22,416 nucleotides of DNA from CAYPKG01 sp964411275 (GTDB lineage Bacteria; Bacillota; Clostridia; Christensenellales; CAG-138): contig CAYPKG010000030.1 of assembly GCA_964411275.1 (NCBI GenBank), positions 1 through 22,416 of the forward strand, in the 5' to 3' direction. Below, in pieces: positions 6,738-13,371 of this stretch (within the stretch, counting starts at the first letter, position 1; each line of letters starts with the position of its first letter). The position numbers and the translations under genes are program-made. Below the pieces are notes generated by a model. The model did not search any database. It was not told the origin of the DNA and saw only the letters and a program-made list of their open reading frames with translations.

Positions 6738-8425
6738 GCATCATTCAACTCAAAGAGGCGAACTGCAAAAGCTGCTATAAATGCGTTCGCAATTGCGAGG
6801 TCAAATCCATATCCTTCAAAAGTGACCAGGCGCGCATCATCGATGATGACTGCGTGCTTTGCGGCAAATGCACCCTGATCTGCCCCCAGAACGCCAAGGA
6901 GATCAAAAGCGACTTGGGAAAGGTGCGCAAGGCCGTTGCCGCAGGCGTACCGCTGTACGTCAGCGTTGCCCCTTCGTATGTGGCGGCGTTTTCCGGCGTG
7001 TCCTTCCCGGCGCTGTGGGCTGGGCTCAAACAGCTGGGGTTTGCCGGGGCGGAGGAAACCGCCGTGGGCGCGCAAAACGTATCCCGGGAGTATGCGAAGC
7101 TGATGCAGGCAGGGGAGATGCACAATATCATCACCACCTGCTGCCCCACCGTCAACCTGCTGGTGGAAAAATATTATCCGGATTTGAAGCCGTATCTGGC
7201 GCCTGTTGTGGCCCCTGCCACTGCCCATGCGCGGATGCTGAAAAAAGCGCACCCTGAGGCCAAGGTGGTGTTTGTAGGCCCCTGCATTTCCAAGAAATAT
7301 GAGGCGGAAAGCGGGGACGACATATTTGCGGTGCTGCTTTTTGAGGAGCTGGCGAACTGGTTTGTTTCGGAGGGCATCCGCCTGCACAGCGGGTCAAATC
7401 AGGCCCCGGGCATGCAGGAAACCATCACAAGGCTATACCCCGTACCCAGCGGCATCATCAAGACAATCCCCCGGGAAAGCCGGTTAAAATACCGCTGCAC
7501 CGCCGTGGACGGGCTCAACCGCTGCATGGAGATGCTGACAAGTCTTCGGGAGCATCCGGAAATCCAGGGATATTTTATCGAGATGAGCGCCTGCGCCAAT
7601 TCCTGCGTGGCGGGGCCGGGACTCCAATATAAAAAGACGCCGACGCTGATCAGCCGGGGCGCCATCAACGCCACGTTAGAGGACGCGGCGCCTGGGGCGA
7701 TGGGAACCGAGGGCATACAGGTGCCCATGTTCCATGCCTATGCGGAGACCTGGGTGCGTGAGCCGCTTCCGGACGAGGAAACAATCCGGGGCATCCTGGC
7801 CTCCATCGGAAAAACGGACGAGGCGGGCATGCTCAACTGCGGCGCCTGCGGGTATCCGTCCTGCCGCGATAAAGCCATCGCCGTGGCCCAGGGCAAGGCG
7901 GAGCTGCATATGTGCCTGCCTTATATGCGGGAGAAGGCGGAGAGCCTATCCAACGTCATCATCGACGCCACGCCCAACGCGCTGATACTCTTGGACGAAA
8001 ACGACAATATCCTTCAATACAACCACGCGGCGCAGCTTTTGTATGGCATCAAGCGGGAAATGGGCGTGGGCTTCCCTGCCGAGCTGTATATCCCAGGCGT
8101 GGATTTTGCGTCGGTTCGCGGGGGAGAGATGATCGAGGAGGAGCGGCTTTCCATTCGGGAAGGAGAGCGGGTGGCCCTGCAAACCATACTGTCCGCGCCC
8201 AACAACGATATTCTCATCGTCGCCCGGGACGTGACGGATCAGGAGCATGCCAACAGGGAGATTGAGGCGCTCAGACGGGAGACGCTGGCCATCACCCAGG
8301 CGGTGATCGACAAGCAGATGCGGGTGGCGCAGGAGATTGCAAGCCTCTTGGGAGAGACGACAGGGGAAAGCAAGGCGGCGCTCATCTCGCTTAAAAAGTC
8401 CATTCTGAAGGGAGAGTCCCTATGA
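6734..8425 (+). CDS. Sensory-type (group C, HydS-like) [FeFe]-hydrogenase with PAS domain
   Basis: 563 residues. Order: two [4Fe-4S] motifs (C11, C14, C17, C21 and C40, C43, C46, C50); the H-cluster domain (about 75-345) with L1 TTCCP (C136, C137), L2 GPCISKKYE (C184) and L3 EMSACANSC (C287, C291); a further [4Fe-4S] motif C369, C372, C377, C394; a PAS domain (about 400-505); and a short C-terminal helix. All four H-cluster cysteines are present. Residues around the cluster differ from catalytic enzymes: the usual Met of MPC is Gly and the Met of the E-x-M-A-C motif is Ser, as in sensory HydS proteins, while the proton-transfer cysteine (C136) is kept. PAS plus the following phosphatase gene point to H2 or redox sensing rather than bulk hydrogen production. 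The product is cytoplasmic; no signal peptide. Confidence 0.93.
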   Translation: MSIIQLKEANCKSCYKCVRNCEVKSISFKSDQARIIDDDCVLCGKCTLICPQNAKEIKSDLGKVRKAVAAGVPLYVSVAPSYVAAFSGVSFPALWAGLKQLGFAGAEETAVGAQNVSREYAKLMQAGEMHNIITTCCPTVNLLVEKYYPDLKPYLAPVVAPATAHARMLKKAHPEAKVVFVGPCISKKYEAESGDDIFAVLLFEELANWFVSEGIRLHSGSNQAPGMQETITRLYPVPSGIIKTIPRESRLKYRCTAVDGLNRCMEMLTSLREHPEIQGYFIEMSACANSCVAGPGLQYKKTPTLISRGAINATLEDAAPGAMGTEGIQVPMFHAYAETWVREPLPDEETIRGILASIGKTDEAGMLNCGACGYPSCRDKAIAVAQGKAELHMCLPYMREKAESLSNVIIDATPNALILLDENDNILQYNHAAQLLYGIKREMGVGFPAELYIPGVDFASVRGGEMIEEERLSIREGERVALQTILSAPNNDILIVARDVTDQEHANREIEALRRETLAITQAVIDKQMRVAQEIASLLGETTGESKAALISLKKSILKGESL

Positions 8426-9597
8426 GCAGCCGGCTGTATTACGAAACGAGCTGGGGCAGTCTTTTCAAAAAGGGCGAGGAGCTTTGCGGGGACAAAGTTG
8501 AAATCATCAAAAGCGGACAAGACACCATCATGGTGCTGGCGGACGGATTGGGCAGCGGCGTAAAGGCCAACATCCTGGCATCGCTGACAAGCAAAATCGT
8601 GTCCTCCATGCTGGCTGGCGGAGCGGACATCGAGGACGTAATAGAGACCATGGCCGCCACTTTGCCGGTATGTCAGGAGCGCAAGGTGGCCTATTCCACA
8701 TTCACCTGCGTGCGGCTTTGCCCGGACGGGCAGGCGCATATTGTGGAATACGACAATCCAAACCTGGTGATATTGCGAAATGGCAAATGCCTGGCGCTTC
8801 CCAGAGAGGAACGGGAGATCGAGGGCAAGCGCATCCGGGAAACCCATATCGAGCTTCGGGTGGGGGACGTGTGCGTGTTTTTCAGCGACGGCGTGATCCA
8901 TGCGGGCGTGGGAAAGCTCCTCAATCTCGGTTGGCAGCAGGCGGAGGTGGAGGAATTTCTCGAGGAAAACGTCCGCCGGTGGGAAAGCGCAAAGGGCATC
9001 CAGCAGGCGCTGCTTTCCGCCTGCAACAGCCTGTATATGGGCGAGCCGGGGGACGACACCACCGTGGTCGCCTGCCATATCCGGCATCCGGTGACCTCCT
9101 TTGTCATGGTGGGCCCGCCGGTCAATCAAAACGACGATCAGCGGCTTGTGGAGGAATTCCTAGGCTATGCCGGGCCAAAGATCGTGTGCGGCGGCACCAC
9201 CAGCAAAATCGTGTCCCGGGTGTCCGGACGGCCTTTAGAAGCGTGTTTGGAGTATCTGGCGGCGGATGTGCCGCCCATCGGCATGATCCCCGGGGTGGAT
9301 CTGGTGACGGAGGGGGTCATTACACTGGGAAAAACCCTGGAGCTGCTGGAACGGTATGAAAGCCGCACCGTGGGGAGGGAGGATGAGTTGCTCTCGAAAA
9401 AAGACGGGGCGCATCTGTTGGCGGCGATGCTGGCGCTCAAATGCACCGGCGCGCGGTTCGTCATCGGCCGGGCGCTAAACCCGGCGCACCAAAACCCGGA
9501 GCTTCCATTAAACCTCTCCATCAAGCTCAAGCTGGTGAAGGACATCGCTGCCTGCCTGAAGCGGCTGGGCAAGGAGATTACTTTGGAGTATCATTGA
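8422..9597 (+). CDS. PP2C/SpoIIE-family protein phosphatase with extra C-terminal domain
   Basis: 391 residues, overlapping the hydrogenase stop (ATGA). Residues 1-220 are a PP2C-type serine/threonine phosphatase of the SpoIIE kind: metal-binding D24 and D41 ('LADGLGSG'), 'YSTFTCVRL' (91-99), 'VFFSDGV' with D156, and 'GDDTTVVAC' with D211/D212. Residues about 222-391 form a second domain that I cannot name, with the motifs 'MVGPP' (229-233), 'KIVCGGTTSKIV' (253-264) and 'PPIGMIPGVDLVTEG' (284-298). Phosphatases with this arrangement accompany group C [FeFe]-hydrogenases. The likely role is the output of the redox sensor: dephosphorylating an unknown protein, perhaps a regulator of fermentation genes encoded elsewhere. 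No terminator is visible between its stop and the convergent MATE gene. Confidence 0.9.
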   Translation: MSSRLYYETSWGSLFKKGEELCGDKVEIIKSGQDTIMVLADGLGSGVKANILASLTSKIVSSMLAGGADIEDVIETMAATLPVCQERKVAYSTFTCVRLCPDGQAHIVEYDNPNLVILRNGKCLALPREEREIEGKRIRETHIELRVGDVCVFFSDGVIHAGVGKLLNLGWQQAEVEEFLEENVRRWESAKGIQQALLSACNSLYMGEPGDDTTVVACHIRHPVTSFVMVGPPVNQNDDQRLVEEFLGYAGPKIVCGGTTSKIVSRVSGRPLEACLEYLAADVPPIGMIPGVDLVTEGVITLGKTLELLERYESRTVGREDELLSKKDGAHLLAAMLALKCTGARFVIGRALNPAHQNPELPLNLSIKLKLVKDIAACLKRLGKEITLEYH

Positions 9598-9648
9598 GAC
9601 GAATGGAAACGGCTAAGCTGCCCAATGTTAGTTTCTGTGACCCTACTT

Positions 9649-11025
9649 TTATGCCAAATGAGGTTCTTCCTCCTTTTTCATGAGCTTTTTGAAGGACACG
9701 ACAAACGTAATCAGCGTGGCGCACACGGCGGTGAAATCCGAAATTGGCTCCGCCAGGAACACGGCCATCGCCTTGTTTTCGAAGAAGTTCGGCAGAATGA
9801 ATATCAGCGGGATCAACAGGAACACTTTTCTTAACAGCGCCAAAATGACGCTGACCTTAGCATTGCCAAGGGCGATAAAGGCTTGCTGGCAGGCGACTTG
9901 CGCGCCGAGCAGAAGGGAGCAGCCCATATAAATTCGCATAGCCCAGACGGTATATTCGATGAGCCCCTGATTTTCTGTGAACATCAGCGCAAACATCCGG
10001 GGCGCGAACATGGCAAGGGCCCAGGTCAGCGCGGAATAGGCGACACAGCTTATCAGCATCAGCTCAAAGCCCTTGCGAACCCGGCCCATCTTCTTCGCGC
10101 CGTAGTTGAAGCTGATGATGGGCTGCCCACCTTGCGTCAACCCATGCAGCGGAAGCATGGAAAACTGCATGACGCTTGTGAGGATTGTCATAGCACCCAC
10201 GGCAGTGTCGCCGCCGTATTTCAACAGCTGGGTGTTGAAGCACACGGATAGAATGCTTTCCGTAAACTGCATGATGAAGGGGGATACCCCCAGCGCCAAA
10301 CAGGGCAGCGCTATTTTCCAGCGGAAGCGCAGGTTTTCCTTGCGAATGCGCAGCAGGCTTTGCTTGCCCGTCAGGAACTTCAGTACCCAAAAGGAGGATA
10401 TTCCCTGGGAAATAATGGTTGCCAGCGCCGCGCCCCGCACGCCCATGTTGAACACGAATATGAAAATGGGGTCCAGGATTATATTCGAAACCGCGCCGAT
10501 GAGCACCGTCAGCATGCTGGTCTTGGCAAATCCCTGGGCGGTGATAAACGCGTTGAGGCCAAGGGATATCTGCACAAACAGGGTGCCAAGCGCGTAAATC
10601 TGCATGTAATCCCAGGCGTAGCCGATCGTGTTTTGGCTTGCGCCGAACAGCATGAGAATGTCGCGGCCAAAGACTAAAAACACCCCGGTCAGTGCCACAG
10701 CGAACAGGAGCAGCATCGTAAAGCAGTTTCCCAATATTTCGTTAGCGCTTTTTTCGTCCTTTCGCCCCAGCATAATGGATGCCCGGGGCGCGCCGCCCAT
10801 GCTGACCAGCGCTGCAAAGGCGGAGATGGCCATGATCACCGGCATCGTGACGCCAACCCCGGTCAGCGCCTGGGCGCCGATGTCCGGGATGTGGCCTATG
10901 TACATCCGGTCCACGATGTTGTAAAGTACGTTGATGATCTGTGCGGTGATGGCGGGAACCGCCAATTGAAACAGAAGCGTTCCAACACTCCCGTTTCCCA
11001 GATCCGGATCAGTCTGCTTTTTCAA
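9649..11025 (-). CDS. MATE family efflux transporter (MepA-like)
   Basis: 458 residues with about 12 membrane segments in two halves. Early motifs 'QLAVPAITAQIINVLYNIVDRMYIG' (in two parts, about 20-44) and 'GVGVTMPV' are typical of MATE exporters, which use an ion gradient to expel drugs or metabolites. The start is TTG at 11025, supported by AAGGAAG nine bases upstream and by the Met-Lys-Lys N-terminus; it overlaps the end of the MarR gene by 17 bases. MarR-MATE pairs usually mean a regulated multidrug exporter. The substrate cannot be read from the sequence. Confidence 0.92.
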   Translation of the reverse strand: MKKQTDPDLGNGSVGTLLFQLAVPAITAQIINVLYNIVDRMYIGHIPDIGAQALTGVGVTMPVIMAISAFAALVSMGGAPRASIMLGRKDEKSANEILGNCFTMLLLFAVALTGVFLVFGRDILMLFGASQNTIGYAWDYMQIYALGTLFVQISLGLNAFITAQGFAKTSMLTVLIGAVSNIILDPIFIFVFNMGVRGAALATIISQGISSFWVLKFLTGKQSLLRIRKENLRFRWKIALPCLALGVSPFIMQFTESILSVCFNTQLLKYGGDTAVGAMTILTSVMQFSMLPLHGLTQGGQPIISFNYGAKKMGRVRKGFELMLISCVAYSALTWALAMFAPRMFALMFTENQGLIEYTVWAMRIYMGCSLLLGAQVACQQAFIALGNAKVSVILALLRKVFLLIPLIFILPNFFENKAMAVFLAEPISDFTAVCATLITFVVSFKKLMKKEEEPHLA

Positions 11026-11473
11026 TTGCGTTATCTTCCTTCAATAAATTATTCAAATTATCCTCCATTTGCTTGGAGAGGGTATTCAGTAGCTGTTGAT
11101 TTTCGTGGGAAATTCCCTTCGTCAGTGCATCTCCAAGCTCCCTGCGGCAATCCCGCAGCCGCTTTACGACAGAGCCGCTGTCCTTCGTGAGCGCCAGATG
11201 AACGATCCGGCGATCCCCGGTGTCCCGTGCCGCAAGGAGAAACCCACGCTTCATCAAATTGTCCACCGATTTTGCCACCAGGCTTTTTGAAATGCCCCTA
11301 TAGCGCACGATGTCCGTGGCTGTGTCCATGGGCGCGTTGTTGGCGAGGAACATCAGCACCACGATCTCGTTGGGGGTAAATCCCCAGTCCGCCACGGCCC
11401 GGGCGCACATGCGCCGGTATAACTTGTCTATTCTCGATAACGAAAGAAAGATCCCTTCGCCCAATATGATCAT
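11009..11473 (-). CDS. MarR family transcriptional regulator
   Basis: 154 residues from the ATG at 11473, which follows GGGAGG with a 7-base gap. The winged-helix core lies at about 30-95: 'FTPNEIVVLMFLANN', 'GISKSLVAKSVDNLMKRGFL' and the wing 'RDTGDRRIVHLALT', the classic MarR wing with Asp-x-R-R. It sits in front of, and overlaps, the MATE exporter gene, so it likely represses both genes and is released by a small ligand. A row of GTTC/GAAC half sites lies over the predicted transcription start (11493-11521). Confidence 0.93.
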   Translation of the reverse strand: MIILGEGIFLSLSRIDKLYRRMCARAVADWGFTPNEIVVLMFLANNAPMDTATDIVRYRGISKSLVAKSVDNLMKRGFLLAARDTGDRRIVHLALTKDSGSVVKRLRDCRRELGDALTKGISHENQQLLNTLSKQMEDNLNNLLKEDNAIEKAD

Positions 11474-11492
11474 GGTTCCGCCTCCCAAAATA

Positions 11493-11521
11493 GTTCATTG
11501 ATGAACAGTTCTCTTTCGAAC
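11493..11521. promoter_or_regulatory. Candidate MarR operator array
   Basis: GTTCAT-TG-ATGAAC (11493-11506) is a perfect inverted repeat; it shares arms with GAAC-A-GTTC (11503-11511) and with GTTC-N6-GAAC (11508-11521). The array runs from about +1 to +29 of the marR transcript, a good place for autorepression. Confidence 0.55.
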
Positions 11522-11527
11522 AATTAT

Positions 11528-11556
11528 ATAATAAGCTTATTTTTTCCCGCTGTCAA
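11528..11556 (-). promoter_or_regulatory. Promoter of the marR-MATE operon
   Basis: TTGACA (11556-11551), 17-base spacer, TATTAT (11533-11528). An alternative TATAAT is at 11528-11523 but would need a 22-base spacer. The start point would fall at the edge of the GTTC/GAAC array. Confidence 0.7.
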
Positions 11557-11577
11557 GGAGATGGCAATATTTTGCAT

Positions 11578-11603
11578 AAAAAAAGCCCCGCAATATGCGG
11601 GAC
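11578..11603 (-). terminator. Rho-independent terminator after the HPr-like gene
   Basis: An 8-pair stem with one G-T pair (11585-11592 with 11596-11603), a 3-base loop, and a 7-T tract on the minus strand (11584-11578). Confidence 0.88.
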
Positions 11604-11634
11604 CGATGTTTTTTAGAAAATGTGCGCCGAAGGA

Positions 11635-11868
11635 TCAGCCGCGCACGAGGAACTCCAACAGCCGGGCGAAATCTTCCGGCTCGGACACGATCAGCTCTAC
11701 ATCGTCGATGCGGGCATCCTTGAACATCTGTGTCAACGCGATATACTGGCACAGGGTGCTTTTCATATTCAGGCGGTCGCCCTCGGAGGTGACCAGCTCC
11801 ACCCGGCCGGTGCACTCGTTGAGCACCTCAAAGAAACGCTTAGGGTTGTTGATGTTTTTGATCTTCAT
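11635..11868 (-). CDS. Small HPr-like protein lacking the phosphorylation histidine
   Basis: 77 residues from the ATG at 11868, chosen because AAAGGAG lies 9 bases upstream and the possible promoter at 11919-11947 would start transcription after the longer ATG candidates near 11928. The stretch 'GRVELVTSEGDRLNMKSTL' lines up with the HPr segment '..V.LEYNGK.VNLKSIMG', and the C-terminal 'DVELIVSEPEDFARLLEFL' with the last strand and helix of HPr. The region where HPr has its active histidine (HARPA) reads 'INNPKRFFEVL', without histidine. So it probably has an HPr fold but cannot act as a PTS phosphocarrier; the conserved MKS serine matches the Ser46 region. It is a single-gene transcript. 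Function unknown; the assignment rests on my own alignment. Confidence 0.72.
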   Translation of the reverse strand: MKIKNINNPKRFFEVLNECTGRVELVTSEGDRLNMKSTLCQYIALTQMFKDARIDDVELIVSEPEDFARLLEFLVRG

Positions 11869-11918
11869 TGCAGTAATCTCCTTTCCTGCATTGGCTTTCT
11901 TTTCTTCATTATTCATCA

Positions 11919-11947
11919 TATTTATCATGCTAAGCTCATATTGTCAA
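11919..11947 (-). promoter_or_regulatory. Possible promoter of the HPr-like gene
   Basis: A perfect TTGACA (11947-11942) is followed after 17 bases by a poor -10 box, TAAATA (11924-11919). The remaining sequence from 11948 to 12068 shows no gene and no clear structure. Confidence 0.4.
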
Positions 11948-12068
11948 GCCATTCGCCAAAGCATTCCATAGTCTTTATATAAACTTAACTTATGACGGTG
12001 AAACCAAATGAGACAATGTTTGCAATCTCAGGTTAATAGGGGGCAGCGCTATGCCGCTTCCCAAAACT

Positions 12069-12099
12069 AAAAAGCCTGCCGGGAAAATCCGCGGCGGGC
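12069..12099 (-). terminator. Terminator of the rpsF-ssb-rpsR operon
   Basis: GCCTGCCG (12074-12081) pairs with CGGCGGGC (12092-12099) with one G-T pair, and a T-rich run follows on the minus strand. It is 38 bases past the rpsR stop. Confidence 0.82.
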
Positions 12100-12136
12100 C
12101 TTTGCTAATCGTCCAAAGGGTTGTGAATGCTTTTGT

Positions 12137-12379
12137 TTAGTCCGATACGTAGGGCAGCAGGGCTACGACGCGGGCGCGCTTGATGGCAATCGCCAGCTCA
12201 CGCTGATGCTTGGCGCACACGCCGGACATACGGCGGGGCATGATCTTGCCGCGCTCGGTCACGTACTTACGCAGACGGTTGAGATCCTTGTAATCGATGT
12301 GCTCCATTTTATCCGCGCAGAAGCCGCAGACCTTACGCCTGCTTTTACGGCCGCGGGGCCGCATTTTGCGCTCTTCCAT
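12137..12379 (-). CDS. rpsR: 30S ribosomal protein S18
   Basis: 80 residues, normal length. The core 'IDYKDLNRLRKYVTERGKIMPRR' (in two parts, 28-50) and 'KHQRELAIAIKRARVVALLPYV' are diagnostic. It is the zinc-binding form, with C18, C21, C55 and H58. The ATG at 12379 follows AGGAGG with an 8-base gap. S18 binds S6 in the platform of the small subunit; the order rpsF-ssb-rpsR is the conserved bacterial one. Confidence 0.98.
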   Translation of the reverse strand: MEERKMRPRGRKSRRKVCGFCADKMEHIDYKDLNRLRKYVTERGKIMPRRMSGVCAKHQRELAIAIKRARVVALLPYVSD

Positions 12380-12428
12380 GAGGGTCGCCTCCTAATCTGA
12401 AAAATATAGTGGGTGGAGCCTCCGCCTT

Positions 12429-12842
12429 TTAGAAGGGAAGCTCGTCCTCCTCGATGTCCGTAAATCCCGAAAGATCCGGACTCGCGGGGCGTGGGGTGGC
12501 CATAGGCGCGCCGCCCTCCTGCTGTCCCCTGGGCGTGAGGAATTCAATCTCGTCCGCCGATACATCAAGAGACATGCGGGTTGCGCCATCCTTATCGGTG
12601 TAGGTGCGGGCCTGAAGCTCTCCAATGACCGCTACCTTACGCCCTTTGGCCAGGTATTTCTGACAGGTTTCACCCAGAGCCCGCCAGGCATTGATGCGGA
12701 AGAAATCCGTTTGCCGTTCTCCGCTTTGGTTGGCGAAGCGCCTGTTCACCGCGATGGAGAAGCTGCAGACGGAGACGCCGCTGCTGGTGCTTCTCAGCTC
12801 CGGATCGCGGGTGAGATTGCCGATCAACATGATTTTATTCAT
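12429..12842 (-). CDS. ssb: Single-stranded DNA-binding protein
   Basis: 137 residues. The OB-fold domain (1-105) begins 'MNKIMLIGNLTRDPELRST' and contains 'FFRINAWRALGETCQKYLAKG'. A short disordered linker leads to the acidic tip DIEEDELPF, which recruits repair and replication proteins. The gene lies 34 bases after rpsF and 49 bases before rpsR, consistent with one operon. Confidence 0.98.
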   Translation of the reverse strand: MNKIMLIGNLTRDPELRSTSSGVSVCSFSIAVNRRFANQSGERQTDFFRINAWRALGETCQKYLAKGRKVAVIGELQARTYTDKDGATRMSLDVSADEIEFLTPRGQQEGGAPMATPRPASPDLSGFTDIEEDELPF

Positions 12843-12876
12843 GGGGCTTCTCCTTTCTTCCCGTTACAATCGTTTC

Positions 12877-13164
12877 TTACGCTTCCTTGCGGGTTACCAT
12901 ATAGCGCAGAATGCTCTCGTCGTTCTTATAGTTACGCTCCAGCTCTTTGGGGAGCTCGGGCGCAGCAGCGAACGTCATGAGTACATAATATCCCTCGGTC
13001 CTGTAGTCGATGGCATAGGCCAGACGGCGCTTGCCCCACTCGTCTACGGAGACGACCTCGCCACCGTTGCTGGTGACGATACCGGAAAACTTTTCGACGA
13101 TGGCCTTGGTGACCTCTTCTTCCAGTTCCGGCGTGATGATGTAGAGTACTTCATACTGATTCAC
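12877..13164 (-). CDS. rpsF: 30S ribosomal protein S6
   Basis: 95 residues, starting 'MNQYEVLYIITPELEEE' and carrying 'GKRRLAYAIDYRTEGYYVLM', both diagnostic of S6. The start codon is GTG at 13164, ten bases after AAGGAGG. It is the first gene of the rpsF-ssb-rpsR operon; S6 pairs with S18 in the ribosome. Confidence 0.97.
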   Translation of the reverse strand: MNQYEVLYIITPELEEEVTKAIVEKFSGIVTSNGGEVVSVDEWGKRRLAYAIDYRTEGYYVLMTFAAAPELPKELERNYKNDESILRYMVTRKEA

Positions 13165-13200
13165 GCGTATTTCACCTCCTTATGGTCTTTTGGCCCAATT

Positions 13201-13226
13201 CTAACATTGAGCAAGAAGGACGTTAG
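13201..13226 (-). promoter_or_regulatory. Hairpin at the start of the rpsF leader
   Basis: On the minus strand CTAACGT pairs with ATGTTAG (7 pairs, one G-U) around a 12-base loop, right at the predicted 5' end of the message. S6:S18 leader regulation is known in many bacteria, but the CCG signature of that motif is not visible here, so a regulatory role is only possible. Confidence 0.35.
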
Positions 13227-13233
13227 CTTCGCT

Positions 13234-13262
13234 ATTGTATCACAGAGGTCGCTAAAACGCAA
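13234..13262 (-). promoter_or_regulatory. Promoter of the rpsF operon
   Basis: TTGCGT (13262-13257), 17-base spacer, TACAAT (13239-13234). It would start near 13227, leaving a leader of about 63 bases. Confidence 0.7.
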
Positions 13263-13265
13263 ATG

Positions 13266-13299
13266 AAAAACCCCTATTTTTACCTAATATTTCAAGGGG
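13266..13299 (-). terminator. Weak terminator after the topoisomerase A-subunit gene
   Basis: On the minus strand a 5-pair stem, CCCCT with AGGGG, with a 19-base loop is followed by TTTTT. A separate CCCC/GGGG hairpin at 13330-13342 lacks a T tract in this direction. Termination here is plausible but not strong. Confidence 0.35.
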
Positions 13300-13371
13300 G
13301 CGGACAACCCAAACCATAGATCAGGGGAACCCCACAGAGGGGATTTTTACAGCGCTCAAAGCAACCCCGGC

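Noticed and set aside
8239..9129. Open frame of nearly 300 codons on the minus strand opposite the phosphatase gene
   Set aside because: Composition is an antisense artefact (His/Ala-rich) with no start signals; the plus-strand PP2C motifs are clear.
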